This document shows positions 34,585-45,334 of a stretch of 64,000 nt of DNA, piece after piece. The number at the start of each line of letters is the position of its first letter. Positions within the stretch are counted from its first letter, which is position 1. Under the pieces are notes generated by a model. It made no database searches. It worked only from the letters and a program-made list of their open reading frames with translations, and had not been told where the DNA came from. The DNA is taken from assembly GCF_022346995.1 (NCBI RefSeq), contig NZ_JAKRNM010000005.1, positions 1 to 64,000 on the forward strand. Reading direction: 5' to 3'. The position numbers were made by a program, and so were the translations under genes. Origin of the DNA: Paenibacillus sp. ACRRY. GTDB lineage: Bacteria; Bacillota; Bacilli; Paenibacillales; Paenibacillaceae.

Positions 34585-35031
34585 GTGAATACAAAAGAGC
34601 GAAGAGAAGAGTTGCTTATTGAAAATGCACTCATGTCTTCCATGTTTAATAAAATTTGGTTGACCGACTGGAATTCAAAAAATCATCTGAATCTTTCTAT
34701 GACTGAGGTAAGCATACTGGAAATGTTAGCTTCTGAGGGGCAAAAGCGTGCAAAAGAATTATCTGAGCCACTTCATATTACTTCTGGAGGAATAACGGGT
34801 ATATGTAACAGGTTGATTAAAAAAGGCTTTATTGAAAGGACACGGGACGAGTCGTTTGATCGCCGTTCGGTTGTTCTTGAGATTACCGATACGGGCAGAA
34901 AAGTTGTCCAGGAAGCCTTTGATATGAGACTGGAAGTATTATCTACTCATTTTAATTCGCTGACGGATGAAGAAATCAAAGAATGGAATCGAATATACAA
35001 AAAATTGCTTAAACAGGTTATCTCGAAGTAG
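34585..35031 (+). CDS. MarR family transcriptional regulator
   Basis: 148 aa. The winged-helix core reads LNLSMTEVSILEMLASEGQ, AKELSEPLHITSGGITGICNRLIKKGFI and the wing ERTRDESFDRRSVVLEITDTG. It likely controls the dehydrogenase/MFS genes downstream, which are 240 bases away on the same strand. GTG 34585 is chosen because GAGGTG (34570-34575) lies 9 bases upstream; an in-frame ATG at 34492 has no ribosome binding site. A terminator follows. The preceding 34332-34569 is AT-rich and holds no other feature I can support. Confidence 0.85.
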   Translation: MNTKERREELLIENALMSSMFNKIWLTDWNSKNHLNLSMTEVSILEMLASEGQKRAKELSEPLHITSGGITGICNRLIKKGFIERTRDESFDRRSVVLEITDTGRKVVQEAFDMRLEVLSTHFNSLTDEEIKEWNRIYKKLLKQVISK

Positions 35032-35050
35032 ATAAACTCATACCTTAAAC

Positions 35051-35085
35051 AGGCGAAGCAGGACCATTGTTTCGCCTTTTTTTTA
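35051..35085 (+). terminator. Rho-independent terminator
   Basis: AGGCGAA pairs with TTCGCCT around a loop of about 13 bases, followed by eight T residues. Confidence 0.85.
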
Positions 35086-35271
35086 TGCCTGCAGACTGCC
35101 TGATATATTAATATGTGAAAAATATCACGATTTTAATATTATCAAGTGACAAAATTATGAATTGTAAAAAATAAATATTAGGAGTATTATTTATCTTGCT
35201 AGTAAGATAATTATTGAAAAGAATCTTTTTGATAATTTAAAACATAAATGAAAAAAGGATGTGCAGACAGA

Positions 35272-36372
35272 ATGAAAGCAGTCACGTACAAGCAAGGTCA
35301 ATTTGTAGTCAAAGAATTACCGGAACTTCAACCAAACCAAGATCAATTGTTGGTAGAACCTCTCGCCATAGGTATATGTGGAAGTGACCTTTCAGCCGTT
35401 GAACACACGGAGGATTTTCTTGAGAGTGTTACCAAAGCAGGGAGTGTAGGACAAGCCTTTGATCCGAAGAAAGACCTTGTTCTAGGTCATGAATTTACAG
35501 CTAAAGTGATTGAGGTTGGCGAAAATGTGACGGAATATGCGCCTGGCGATCTGCTCGTTGTTCTTCCGTGGGTCATTGGCGATGATGGAGTTCCCTACAC
35601 CGTTGGATATTCCAATGATTATCCTGGCGGATTATCCGAACGTGTTCTTGTTGGAAATGGTGGACATTATAAAATTCCTGATGGGGTGAACCCTTATCAC
35701 GCTGCGGTTACCGAGCCTCTTGCAACCGGATACAACAGTGTTCTACGAGCTGCGATCGATTCTACAGGCGGAGCGATCATTACAGGTGCTGGTACAGTGG
35801 GACTGGGAGCTGTAATCGCATTAGCCACCCGAGGGATTCATCCAATTGTGGTGTCAGATCCCTCCGAGACGCGGCGTAATATTGCTCTGAAATATGGCGC
35901 TCATGCAGTAGTCAATCCAATGGAACAAAATCCGGTAGAAGTATACAACAAATTGGCTAACGCAACTCAAAGATTGTATGTATTTGAAGCCTCTGGCGTT
36001 CGAAATCTGATTAATAGCATGATTGATTCTGTACCTCACTACACTAAATTTCTCATTGTGGGTGCATCGATGGCGGATAACACGATTAAGCCAACTTCTC
36101 TGATTAATAAGAACATTACATTGGATTTCATTACAGGTCCTGGCTATGGAGAAACCTCGTATACCGCTCTAGGTGAGACATTCAGTGACATGAAAGAAGG
36201 AAAGTTTGATCCATCGCAGATTGTAACTTCTTATACAGGATTTGAGGGCGTTGGTAAGGCTTTTGCTGCACTGCGTCCAGGCGGAGATAAAAAAATTGAT
36301 CAAGTCAAAATCTTGATTTTGCCTCACCTACAGGGGGACAGATTCTATACTTCAGATGAATTGGAACTCTAA
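35272..36372 (+). CDS. Zinc-dependent medium-chain alcohol dehydrogenase family protein
   Basis: 366 aa. GroES-like N-terminal domain: catalytic zinc ligands Cys in GICGSDLSAVEH and His-Glu in LGHEFTAKVIEVGENV. The NAD(P)-binding Rossmann motif is ITGAGTVGLGAVIAL. It oxidises or reduces an alcohol/aldehyde or polyol; the substrate is unknown. The structural-zinc four-Cys loop of classic ADH is not evident. ATG 35272 matches the conserved MKAVTYK start; AAGGATG lies about 15 bases upstream, and ATG 35248 is an alternative. An MFS gene follows, probably in one operon. Confidence 0.87.
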   Translation: MKAVTYKQGQFVVKELPELQPNQDQLLVEPLAIGICGSDLSAVEHTEDFLESVTKAGSVGQAFDPKKDLVLGHEFTAKVIEVGENVTEYAPGDLLVVLPWVIGDDGVPYTVGYSNDYPGGLSERVLVGNGGHYKIPDGVNPYHAAVTEPLATGYNSVLRAAIDSTGGAIITGAGTVGLGAVIALATRGIHPIVVSDPSETRRNIALKYGAHAVVNPMEQNPVEVYNKLANATQRLYVFEASGVRNLINSMIDSVPHYTKFLIVGASMADNTIKPTSLINKNITLDFITGPGYGETSYTALGETFSDMKEGKFDPSQIVTSYTGFEGVGKAFAALRPGGDKKIDQVKILILPHLQGDRFYTSDELEL

Positions 36373-36428
36373 AATTGATTTAATTTTTGTTTTTAAAACT
36401 AGATATTACAGCCAAAGAGGTGAATACA

Positions 36429-36461
36429 GTGTTGTCAGGCTTCAAGAGTCAGACAGCATGA
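36429..36461 (+). CDS. Possible 10-aa leader peptide upstream of the MFS gene
   Basis: AAAGAGGTGA (36414-36423) is placed correctly for GTG 36429, which opens a 10-codon frame (MLSGFKSQTA) ending TGA at 36459-36461. The MFS start ATG 36466 lies 4 bases after this stop and has no ribosome binding site of its own. The arrangement suggests that MFS translation depends on re-initiation after the short peptide. It could also be a relic of a longer, mutated N-terminus. Confidence 0.4.
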   Translation: MLSGFKSQTA

Positions 36462-36465
36462 AATT

Positions 36466-37722
36466 ATGGAAAGTCAGCCTAGTTACTCTAAATATCGTTG
36501 GGTTATGCTCGTATTGTCTGCTTTAACATCTTTGGTACCTACGATCATTTTTGTAGGGCCAACGGTCTTTATTCCCATGATGATGGAAGACTTGAATATT
36601 ACTACAGCAGAAGCTGGAATTATCGTTACAATTGTTTTGTTGGGAGCGGGGTTAACAGGAACCTTAGGGGGTCCGCTTATGAGCAAATTCGGAATTAAAC
36701 ATACCCGAACCATTGCCCTTGTGTTTTATACAATAGGAGGGTTGGTACCGCTCTTTACGTCTAGCTTTACCGTACTCTTGCTAAGTCGTATATTGATCGG
36801 AGTTGGGATGGGGATTGCTGCAGGTACCTCTGTTGGAGTAACCATGGATTGGTACCCCCCGAAAGAAAGACCGTTAATTAATTCATTAAATTCCATTCTG
36901 TCTTTAGCCGGATCTTTCTTAGCGCTCGTTCTTGCAATACCTGTCTACAATCTAGTGGGTGGAGATTGGAAGATGACATTGGAATTGTTTGGCGTTGTCA
37001 TGCTGATTACGACAATTCTTTGGATGATTTTTGCCAAAAACAATGTACAGGCTAAGACAACCGCCCCAGTGGGCGTAGATGCTGATCCTTCTAATGTTCG
37101 TCCAAAAGAAAGTGTACTGAAACAGGTGTTAAGAAGAAAAGAAGTCATTCTTCTTATCGTTGCTTATTTATCCTTCATGTTGGCGAGTCAAAGTTTGCAA
37201 ACCTTCCTGCCAACCTTCTATCAAACAGATCTTCAGATGTCTGCAGCCAAGTCAGGTACAATCACCAGCTTGATCTCTCTGGCTTCCGTAGTGGCAGGTG
37301 TACTTGTGGGTGTTCTCATGGCCGCTTCAGGTAGACGGAAAATCTTCATGTGGCCACTACTGGTGTTGCTACTTATAGGCTGCGTTGGTTCCGTAACGTT
37401 ACCAGATGGCTGGATGCTCTACGCTTCCGTCATTTTAATTGGTCTTGCTTTAAATGGCTGGCTTCCTGCTATGTTTACGAGTGTAATGGAACTCGAAGGC
37501 ATGACTCCAGAGAAAGCTGGTGCGGCACAAGGTGTGATTTTGAGCGTAGGTATGTTCGGTGGAGCTGTTTCGACGCTTGTCATCGGAATCATTGCTGAAC
37601 ACACGGGACTTCGTAACGCGTTGCTGTATTTCAGTTTTCTTGCAGTATTCGCGATTATAGCTACCTTAATCTTCCCGGAGACGGGGCCCAAAGCCAAACG
37701 AAATAAAGTCACAATCCAATAG
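36466..37722 (+). CDS. Major facilitator superfamily transporter
   Basis: 418 aa with twelve predicted transmembrane helices in two six-helix halves, joined by a central loop at about residues 195-225 (KNNVQAKTTAPVGVDADPSN). The loop 2-3 segment GGPLMSKFGIKHTRT is a variant of MFS motif A. It resembles NarK/CynX-like or sugar-acid permeases; the substrate and direction are unknown. Translation may be coupled to the short frame at 36429. It lies in one operon with the dehydrogenase, so the two may handle the same compound. Confidence 0.88.
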   Translation: MESQPSYSKYRWVMLVLSALTSLVPTIIFVGPTVFIPMMMEDLNITTAEAGIIVTIVLLGAGLTGTLGGPLMSKFGIKHTRTIALVFYTIGGLVPLFTSSFTVLLLSRILIGVGMGIAAGTSVGVTMDWYPPKERPLINSLNSILSLAGSFLALVLAIPVYNLVGGDWKMTLELFGVVMLITTILWMIFAKNNVQAKTTAPVGVDADPSNVRPKESVLKQVLRRKEVILLIVAYLSFMLASQSLQTFLPTFYQTDLQMSAAKSGTITSLISLASVVAGVLVGVLMAASGRRKIFMWPLLVLLLIGCVGSVTLPDGWMLYASVILIGLALNGWLPAMFTSVMELEGMTPEKAGAAQGVILSVGMFGGAVSTLVIGIIAEHTGLRNALLYFSFLAVFAIIATLIFPETGPKAKRNKVTIQ

Positions 37723-37734
37723 CTTTAAATGAAT

Positions 37735-37780
37735 GAACTGGCAGTTTCCTTTTAATCAAAAAGGGCTGTCAGTTTTTCTT
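37735..37780 (+). terminator. Rho-independent terminator
   Basis: AACTGGCAG (37736-37744) pairs with CTGTCAGTT (one mismatch), with additional inner TTTCCTTTT/AAAAAGGG pairing, then TTTT. Confidence 0.75.
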
Positions 37781-37880
37781 GTGTAAACATAAACTTTACC
37801 ATATTGCTTACCGATAAGATACTTACGAGAAATATATTTTATAATCATTAGACTGTACGAATACAAAGGGGAGATTGAAT

Positions 37881-39878
37881 ATGATAAGAGCAATGAAGAG
37901 GATTTATAAGAAATTAAAAATAAAAAAATTAGGCACAAAGCTGATTGTAATTGTGTCTTTATTAATCGTGATTCCACTGGGCATACTCGGCAAGATATCT
38001 TATGAGGAAGCTAAAATGCAGATTGCAATTAAACTTGGAGAAACTGCAAATGGAACCGTAGAGACATTAAGCACAAGCCTATCCAGTTCCTTTTACGCCC
38101 AACAATTGAATGTACAACAGTTATCTTTGCTAGTAAGTGATTTAAATGAAAATAATAGTTATTCTGAAATCGACATAATGATAGATGATTTCCTACGTCT
38201 ACATCCTGAATTGAAATCGATTTTAATAGTAAATGATGAAGGCAAGTCAGTAGCTGCCGCAGGAACGAATCTAGAACAAGAGAATAGCAATGAGAGCCAA
38301 TGGATTAAAGATGCGAAATCCCAACCGGATGAAGTGATTATTTCTTCCCCTAAACCAGAAGGAGATCAACAAAATTTAACTTTACATATTTCAAAATCGC
38401 TGGAGAACAAACAGGGAGTCATAACATTCATTTCTGCCGTAGATCAGCTTGGATCATTATTCAGTTCAACTCAATTGGGACAAAGTGGATTTATTTACGT
38501 GCTCGATCAGAATGGTACAGTAATTTATCATCCTTATGTCCCTCAGGGGACATTACTTCACGATGATGCCAGTAATGAAATTATGAAAGGTGATCAGGGA
38601 GAATTGACGATAGTTAACAATGATACTGGTGAGATGGGGCAAGGGTACTACTACACAAATGAAATAACAGGATGGAAAGTTATCGCAATTATTCCTTTTC
38701 AAGAGTTTGCCGACGCAGCTACTCCAATTATGAAGAAGACCTTATGGGTTCTCTCCATTAGTGTATTGGCAGCTTTGATTTTACTTGTAATATTTACTCG
38801 TAGTATTACGAGACCTATTAATCAGATTGTCCAGTTATCTCAGAGGATCAGCGAAGGTTATTTAAATGAACGTGTTCGAATCAAACAAGATGATGAGATC
38901 GGTCGTTTAGGTGATAATTATAATCATATGGTAAATTCACTGCATGATATCATTCGCAACGTTTCCAGATCTACCGTAATTCTTGCTGAATCAAGCAATG
39001 AGTTAAGTAAAAGCTCGGATGATACTACTGCAACCGTAGAACATGTAGCTAGTTTACTTGAAACCTCAGCTGAAGGCGTACGAGCACAGTCACGATTAAC
39101 TAAGGAAGCCGCGAATGCGATGGAAGAGATGGCCGTTGGTATTAGTAAAATTGCAGAATCCTCAGCCAATATTGCTGAACTTTCTAGTGATACTGACCAC
39201 GAAGTCAAAAACGGAAGCAAAATGGTCGAAACCGTTGGGAGTCAAATGGAGCTAATTCGATCATCAGTTAAAGAATCTGCAACATATATTGAGGAGCTAA
39301 AGCACCTGAATTTCAAAATAACTGATATGAGTAAAGCTATTTCTGATGTATCGGAGCAAACGAATCTTCTAGCTTTGAACGCATCGATTGAAGCTGCACG
39401 TGCTGGAGAACACGGAAAGGGATTTGCCGTTGTTGCTCAGGAAGTAAAAGTACTGTCCGAACAATCGAGAGCATCCTCGGTACAAATACAGGAAACTATT
39501 ACACTAGTTAATCGACTGGTAGATAACGTGCATGAAGTGATGACTGATCGAGTCATCGTTGAAACCGTTCGTGGTGTAGAATTATCGGCAGAGGCACTAA
39601 TTGCATTAAAAAAAATTGAGATATTTACACAAGATGTAGTTAAGCAGATGTATGATGTTTCAGCGGTAACAGAGGAATTGTCAGCGAGTACAGAACAGAT
39701 TACAGCCTCTGTTACTGATATATCTCATGTTTCTTCGAATTCGTCTTCGGCTTTTGGTGAGATTAGTGGTGCAGGTCAAGAACAACTGGCATCCATGGAG
39801 GAAATCTCAGCTTCAGCACAAAATATAGCTAAGATTGCATCAGATTTAGAAGGAAAAGTGAATAAGTTCATCCTCTAA
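37881..39878 (+). CDS. Methyl-accepting chemotaxis protein with Cache sensor
   Basis: 665 aa. TM1 lies at about residues 20-40. An extracellular dCache-type sensor follows (about 45-275, with [18 protein letters not shown] and [13 protein letters not shown]). Then come TM2 (about 285-305), a HAMP domain (about 305-360, [15 protein letters not shown]) and a signalling domain with the tip [20 protein letters not shown]. It transmits attractant or repellent binding to CheA. The ligand is unknown; location beside the polysaccharide locus suggests a sugar-related signal (inference). ATG 37881 is 7 bases after GGGGAG. Confidence 0.92.
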   Translation: MIRAMKRIYKKLKIKKLGTKLIVIVSLLIVIPLGILGKISYEEAKMQIAIKLGETANGTVETLSTSLSSSFYAQQLNVQQLSLLVSDLNENNSYSEIDIMIDDFLRLHPELKSILIVNDEGKSVAAAGTNLEQENSNESQWIKDAKSQPDEVIISSPKPEGDQQNLTLHISKSLENKQGVITFISAVDQLGSLFSSTQLGQSGFIYVLDQNGTVIYHPYVPQGTLLHDDASNEIMKGDQGELTIVNNDTGEMGQGYYYTNEITGWKVIAIIPFQEFADAATPIMKKTLWVLSISVLAALILLVIFTRSITRPINQIVQLSQRISEGYLNERVRIKQDDEIGRLGDNYNHMVNSLHDIIRNVSRSTVILAESSNELSKSSDDTTATVEHVASLLETSAEGVRAQSRLTKEAANAMEEMAVGISKIAESSANIAELSSDTDHEVKNGSKMVETVGSQMELIRSSVKESATYIEELKHLNFKITDMSKAISDVSEQTNLLALNASIEAARAGEHGKGFAVVAQEVKVLSEQSRASSVQIQETITLVNRLVDNVHEVMTDRVIVETVRGVELSAEALIALKKIEIFTQDVVKQMYDVSAVTEELSASTEQITASVTDISHVSSNSSSAFGEISGAGQEQLASMEEISASAQNIAKIASDLEGKVNKFIL

Positions 39879-39901
39879 CAAGAATAATATCTGAAGTTTG
39901 T

Positions 39902-41537
39902 TCATAGCCGGCCATTATCACTGTCTCCCAGGATGTGGCCATAGAAGACAGGGAATCCACGGAAATTGTATACTGCATTCTGATATTTGTAGTTAGACAA
40001 CAATCGATCCAAGGAACTTGTACTATAATTCCATTTGTCTGTTACATTTCTATTCATCGTTTCGCTTAACAGGTCTCCATCCCACCAAATTCGTAGGGCC
40101 GGCCATGGAGATTTATCAAAGGTAGTAATCTGTGTGTTCGTTGATCCGTTATAGATCCCGGAGAAAGACCATGTTTCGATACCAGGGTAACGCGGGTCGA
40201 TATCACCGATGTCACCACGACCAACATCACCTGCTGGTGGCGTGGTACTGTGTTCCTAAATTATTTCGCCTGTGCTTGCATTATAGTAATATTCTAGCAG
40301 TCCGTAAGGATTGTCCTGCTATATTCCGTAGCCTTGGAGGCCTTCTGCGTCGGGATCCAGTTTGCCAATATAGAACCTGTCTCCATGAATAACATTATAC
40401 TTAGTAAGTGTGTATTTTAATGTGCCATCTCCATTCAATACATAACCGATTTGAGCAATCTCATCTTTGCCGTCGCCATCCAAGTCAATGATTCTGAATT
40501 GGTGACCGTCTGCGCCTTGTTCATCGCCAGGAGTCCATTTCCAGTCCATTTCAAGCTTGTTGGTTCGATAATTGAATGCTGCAATCATGACATTAAAGCT
40601 CCCTCGGTTGGGTTTACGGTTTTTCATATATGCGACAATGCTTGGCGTCGTCCCGTTGAGATAACCGATGCCCAGCTGCAGGGCCAGAGGACCATCGGAT
40701 AGGAAATCTTCCGGGATATCAATAGAACTGCTCAAAGCTCCCGTCATTCCATCTACCACAGCAAGCCACTGTTTATCATCGGAGTACTTCGTTGACCATG
40801 TCATACCATCCCCAAACGTCACACCGTTTGCAATGCGGAACACCACTTCGGCCTTTCCATCGCCGTTTAAGTCGTATACGTTAACGCCGTCCCAATGTCC
40901 CACATCAATCGTAGTAGATCCGGGAGAAATATTATTTTGATTTGTGCTATTGTACCCCAGTTGTATAGACCACAGAAATGTGCCGTCACGTTTGTATGCT
41001 TCAATCGTCTGGGGGTTGGTTTGCCGGGATAGAACGTAATCGTATTCGTGATCACCATCCAAATCTCCTACCCAAACGTTACCGATAGGTCCTCCTTCGC
41101 GTAAAGGTACGACAAATGCTGGTCCGATTGCACTATTCATGGAGAGAGTGTACGTATCATTTGAACTCTGCTCGATCCCTTTAACTACAGGTTTAACATA
41201 ATAAGTGTTGTCCTGAGTTAAATCTGCAGTCTTGTCTGTAAAATTGGTTCCTTTCTCGAGAATAGAATCATTCAGTTTTACATCTTTCCCGTTTGGAGTA
41301 GATCGAAAAAGGTTAAATCCCATACCGTCCGGATCAAACGCGAGTAAGCGCCAACTTATAAATACACTGGAACCAATACGCACAGCGACAATCCCTCTTC
41401 CCAAATTCTCCATTTCCCTGGATGCTGATTCAGCACTGACAGTGACAGACGTATAAGAGAAAGCGGATGTTGAAAAGATCATTGCCGCTATTGCTAAGAA
41501 CATCGTAAATTTTCAGTAGTTTACCTCTCGTTTTCAT
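39902..41537 (-). pseudogene. PL11 rhamnogalacturonan lyase (YesW-like), decayed
   Basis: The original start is ATG 41537 with AAAGGAG upstream. A one-base frameshift in the signal peptide (about 41504-41510) separates MKTRGKLLKI from the main frame. The main frame encodes the PL11 beta-propeller with calcium-type repeats (DLDGDHEYDY, DLNGDGKAEVVF, DLDGDGKDEIAQ). It stops at TAG 40321-40319, where family members read GYGIQ. Reading on in the same frame, QDNPYGLLEYYYNASTGEII is followed by a second TAG (40258-40256) in place of Trp, then DVGRGDIGDIDPRYPGIETWSF, and a terminal stop at 39904-39902. The C-terminus is also truncated. The enzyme would have cut rhamnogalacturonan I outside the cell. 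Confidence 0.9.
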
Positions 41538-41838
41538 GTGCAAACCTAGTCTCCTTTACATGATAAATGGGTAAACAATTAATTCGAGACAACAAGATTA
41601 GATGGCTAGTAGTATAAAATCCCAATAGTTCTTTGAACTGGGCCCCCAAATGTAGAAGCGGAGATTCGTTGTGTAGATATACATATTTCTTAATGTTATT
41701 AATAAATCTTTCAGGAATAACAAGAACTAGCCTGACATAAAAACAAGATAAAACTCTGGCATATGTATATTTGGTATTGGGGGCTCTTTTGATGTGGATC
41801 GGCCAATTGTTAGAGAATGAGAAGGATAGCGTGTTATC

Positions 41839-42777
41839 CTAAGCATTTCTACGGTAATCACTCGGAGTAACATTCATCAGTTTACGAAATACTTTACGAA
41901 AATGTCCTATGTCTCTGTATCCTGTTAATGCAGCAATTGTAGAAATTTTCTGGTCCGTTTCAAGCAATAAATGACATGCTTGCTCAATGCGCTTAAGTTG
42001 AAGATAGTCAGAGAACCCCATACCTGTTGCTTTACGAAATAATCGAATGAAATTCCTTGGGCTTATATTTCTTTGTTCGGCAAGTTGCTCGAGAGTTAAA
42101 GGTTCATAAGCATGATTATCTATAAAAGAAACGATTTCGGACATCCCAACATCTCCAACACATAGTGAACCCAGCGATGAAGCATAGGTTTTTTCAGGTT
42201 TTTGTAGCCTAACAATATTGATTATTAATTGCATTAAAGCCCCGAACATACTTGTTTCCCAGCCTAAACGTTTCTCGGTATATTCCCAGTATATTTGTTC
42301 AAACCAACGATTTAAGTTCATGTTGCGATCAACGAGCGATATGTAGCCAAGAGGAGGAGCGGTAAACATAGAGAGTATATCATAGTCCTCCAAATATGGT
42401 TTCAGCCAGCTTTTCAGTGTGGCTATAAACTCTGGATCAATACAGAGATTATAAACAATTAATTTTTTTTTGGTTGATGTATCATTGGGACGTAGAATAT
42501 GAGATGTACCTACTGGCACGATGTATAACTTACCTTTTGTGATTCGTTCGACTTGACCACCAATATAATGGTACCCCTCACCAGACTTGATATATACAAT
42601 CTCCCAATAAGCATGATCATGCTCTCTCAGATGAAATCCTTCTTCCCAGATATTAATAAAAAGTGGAAATAGATCTATAAAATGATCAGAAATTAATGAG
42701 TGATGTACAGGCGCTTTTTCTGCCCTTTGTGATGTGTTAATTTGAATTTTGTCATTATTAACTACCATTGTTGTCAC
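41839..42777 (-). CDS. AraC family transcriptional regulator with cupin sensor
   Basis: 312 aa. The N-terminal cupin-like sugar-binding half shows HLREHDHAYWEIVYIKSGEG (about 47-70). The C-terminal AraC domain has two helix-turn-helix motifs (LEQLAEQRNISPRNFIRLFR and ISTIAALTGYRDIGHFRKVF). It is divergent from the GH78 rhamnosidase gene with a 73-base intergenic region, so it very likely controls that gene, perhaps in response to rhamnose. Start GTG 42777 after GGGAG. The region 41538-41838 between it and the decayed lyase is AT-rich and shows no further gene. Confidence 0.88.
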   Translation of the reverse strand: MTTMVVNNDKIQINTSQRAEKAPVHHSLISDHFIDLFPLFINIWEEGFHLREHDHAYWEIVYIKSGEGYHYIGGQVERITKGKLYIVPVGTSHILRPNDTSTKKKLIVYNLCIDPEFIATLKSWLKPYLEDYDILSMFTAPPLGYISLVDRNMNLNRWFEQIYWEYTEKRLGWETSMFGALMQLIINIVRLQKPEKTYASSLGSLCVGDVGMSEIVSFIDNHAYEPLTLEQLAEQRNISPRNFIRLFRKATGMGFSDYLQLKRIEQACHLLLETDQKISTIAALTGYRDIGHFRKVFRKLMNVTPSDYRRNA

Positions 42778-42850
42778 GTTCCTCTCCCTTTATTTTTATT
42801 TCTTTATTATACAATCGAATCAATGAACACGGAACTGAAAAGGAGTGTTG

Positions 42851-44950
42851 ATGAAGATGAACTCACAAAAGGATGAATCAAAGTCTTTATGGATTTGGTA
42901 TCCAGGAGATTTTGAAATACGATTGCATGAAAAAATGTCGATTAAACGCAGAGCACGAGATGTCATGTACCCTGTATTTTGGAGACTAGACCGGCACTAC
43001 TCAAATATCCAATTTAGATATACATACGATCTTCCCGAAGAAGAAACTGTTAAGATCTCTGCTGAAGGTGAATTTTCTTTATATCTGGATGGTAAAGACA
43101 ATTTTCGATTTAATGACTCTATTTTAACGCTTCCAGCAGGTTGCCATGAAATTAGAATAAGTGTCTTTAATGATACTGACGCACCTGCTTTGTTTATAGA
43201 AGGACAGCATGTTTACACCAATTCATCTTGGCAGGTCACTTCCTACCAAAATGAGTGGAAGCAAGTGGGTTCATGGACATTTGACTCCTTGGAAAATAGA
43301 CCTTCATGTTTTCGACTTGAGACCGTCCCTCAAGAACCAGTATCCGAACAGCTTCATCAAGGATTTCCGTTATTTGACTTTGGCCGTGAAACGTTTGGTT
43401 ACTTACGTTTTCATCGAATTAAGGGATTTGGAGCAGTACGCATATTTTATGGAGAATCGTTGGCAGAAGCATTATCATCCCAGGAATGTTACAGTTTGGA
43501 TCAATTTCAAGTTAAAGATGATAAAACAGGACCGAAAAATGGAAGAGAAATATATACGGTAAAAGAAGCGAAAGCTTTTCGCTACGTATGGATACAAGCT
43601 GATCCTGAAATCACTTGGGAACGAATTTCAATGTTGTACGAGTATGTTCCGGTGAAATATCAGAGTTCTTTTGAGTGCTCAGATCCCAGAATAAATGAAA
43701 TTTATAATATGAGCCTGTATACATTGCATCTGAATACAAGAGAATTTTTCATAGACGGAATCAAACGAGATCGCTGGGTTTGGTCAGGAGATGCCTATCA
43801 ATCGTTTCTAATGAATTATTACAGTTTTTTTGATCTCGATGTAACACGAAGAACATTGATTGCATTGAGAGGTAAAGATCCGCTTGTGATGCATTGCAAT
43901 ACAATTCTGGATTATTCCTTGTATTGGTTCGTTTCCATATACGACTACTATCAGTATACCGGCGATCTCGAATTTATAGAGCAGTACTACGACCGAGCTG
44001 TCACATTAATGGAGTTCTGTCTTGCACAGCGGAATCCAGAAGGCCTACTTGAGGGCAGGCCGGAAGATTGGGTGTTTGTGGATTGGGCAGGTTTCGAGAA
44101 CACAGGTGCTGTCAGTAGCATTCAGCTTTTATTAGCTCGTAGCTTAGAATCCATGAGTTTGTTTGCCCATTTGCTTGGGTACGAGACGGATTCCGTGACA
44201 TACGGGAAACTTTCAAGTGAACTGAAAGATAAGACAATCGAACTTTTCTGGGACGATACCCAAGGAGGACTGTTACATCACCGGACTGAAGGTGTCACAC
44301 GTTTGACTCTAACAAAGCATGCTAGCATATTTGCATTAGCATACGATTATCTGACTGCTGAGCAAAGACACAGTATTATCCAGAATGTAATGTTGAATGC
44401 TGAGGTTCCTAAGATACGTACGCCATATATGCGTTTTCACGAATTGGCGGTGCTCTGTGAGAATGGACAGCATGAACATGTTTTGAGCGAAATAAGGTCT
44501 TACTGGGGAGGGATGATCGAGCTTGGCGCGACGACGTTTTGGGAGGAGTATGATCCATCTTTAAAGAATGATGCCCATTACGGCATGTACGGCGTGACTT
44601 TCGGTAAAAGTTTATGTCATGCTTGGGGGGCCAGCCCCATATACCTTATTGGTAAATATTTCCTGGGAATTACTCCTTTATCACCGGGATATGAAAGTTA
44701 TTCTATACAACCTAACTTAGGCGGCCTTGAGCATATGAAAGGAACCGTACCTACAGGCAAAGGAAAAGTAACTGTTGAGATGGATGGGGCGATGATCCGC
44801 GTAGAGAGTACGTACGGTCTAGGCACATTATCATTTGTTAGCGCAGATATTCCAGAATGTGCTGAAACGGAGGTTGTCTCATCGGGCAGGGGATGGTACA
44901 AGGTTAACATTGAACCCGAAAAAGTGTATATGATAACCTACAAAAAATAG
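42851..44950 (+). CDS. Alpha-L-rhamnosidase, GH78
   Basis: 699 aa. An N-terminal beta-sandwich region (about 1-225) is followed by an (alpha/alpha)6 barrel (about 235-610) and a C-terminal beta domain. FFIDGIKRDRWVWSGDAYQS is the GH78 block preceding the barrel active site, and EDWVFVDWAG and TTFWEEYDP carry candidate acidic catalytic residues. It removes terminal L-rhamnose from oligosaccharides. There is no signal peptide, so it acts on imported sugars. ATG 42851 is 5 bases after AAAAGGAG. It is controlled divergently with the AraC gene. Confidence 0.9.
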   Translation: MKMNSQKDESKSLWIWYPGDFEIRLHEKMSIKRRARDVMYPVFWRLDRHYSNIQFRYTYDLPEEETVKISAEGEFSLYLDGKDNFRFNDSILTLPAGCHEIRISVFNDTDAPALFIEGQHVYTNSSWQVTSYQNEWKQVGSWTFDSLENRPSCFRLETVPQEPVSEQLHQGFPLFDFGRETFGYLRFHRIKGFGAVRIFYGESLAEALSSQECYSLDQFQVKDDKTGPKNGREIYTVKEAKAFRYVWIQADPEITWERISMLYEYVPVKYQSSFECSDPRINEIYNMSLYTLHLNTREFFIDGIKRDRWVWSGDAYQSFLMNYYSFFDLDVTRRTLIALRGKDPLVMHCNTILDYSLYWFVSIYDYYQYTGDLEFIEQYYDRAVTLMEFCLAQRNPEGLLEGRPEDWVFVDWAGFENTGAVSSIQLLLARSLESMSLFAHLLGYETDSVTYGKLSSELKDKTIELFWDDTQGGLLHHRTEGVTRLTLTKHASIFALAYDYLTAEQRHSIIQNVMLNAEVPKIRTPYMRFHELAVLCENGQHEHVLSEIRSYWGGMIELGATTFWEEYDPSLKNDAHYGMYGVTFGKSLCHAWGASPIYLIGKYFLGITPLSPGYESYSIQPNLGGLEHMKGTVPTGKGKVTVEMDGAMIRVESTYGLGTLSFVSADIPECAETEVVSSGRGWYKVNIEPEKVYMITYKK

Positions 44951-45048
44951 CTTCACTCTTTGATATTAACTGTACAAGAAAAAAGGGGGGATCTTTAGGC
45001 AAATAGACTCGGAAGTATACGAAAATCCGAGATGTAAGGTATATTTTG

Positions 45049-45081
45049 AAGGAACCAGGAAAAATATCTCCTGGTTCCTTA
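45049..45081. terminator. Hairpin after the rhamnosidase gene
   Basis: AAGGAACCAGGA pairs perfectly with TCCTGGTTCCTT (12 bp) around an 8-base loop. There is no T-run on the + side, so it may stabilise the 3' end or be a weak terminator. The rest of 44951-45334 holds no gene I can support. Confidence 0.65.
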
Positions 45082-45334
45082 TCGCTTTCGAGTTTATATA
45101 CCATTCTTACAAATCATTAAATTGATGAGACCATTCAATTTATAAACCTTCTCGAGTGGAAAGTCCTCGTCGAATTCAAGCTCTTTGCAAATAGGATATA
45201 TAACTCCCATATTTATTGCACAAGTTAATTAATACGTAACATCATAATAAGATACTAAGTTGCAAGAATTAGATATTTATTAACCTTATGTTAGGTGTGT
45301 AGAATTTAATGATCAAGAGAGGAGAGACTTTATT

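Noticed and set aside
40132-40392. 86-codon plus-strand frame
   Set aside because: It is antisense to the decayed rhamnogalacturonan lyase, whose reading frame explains this stretch.
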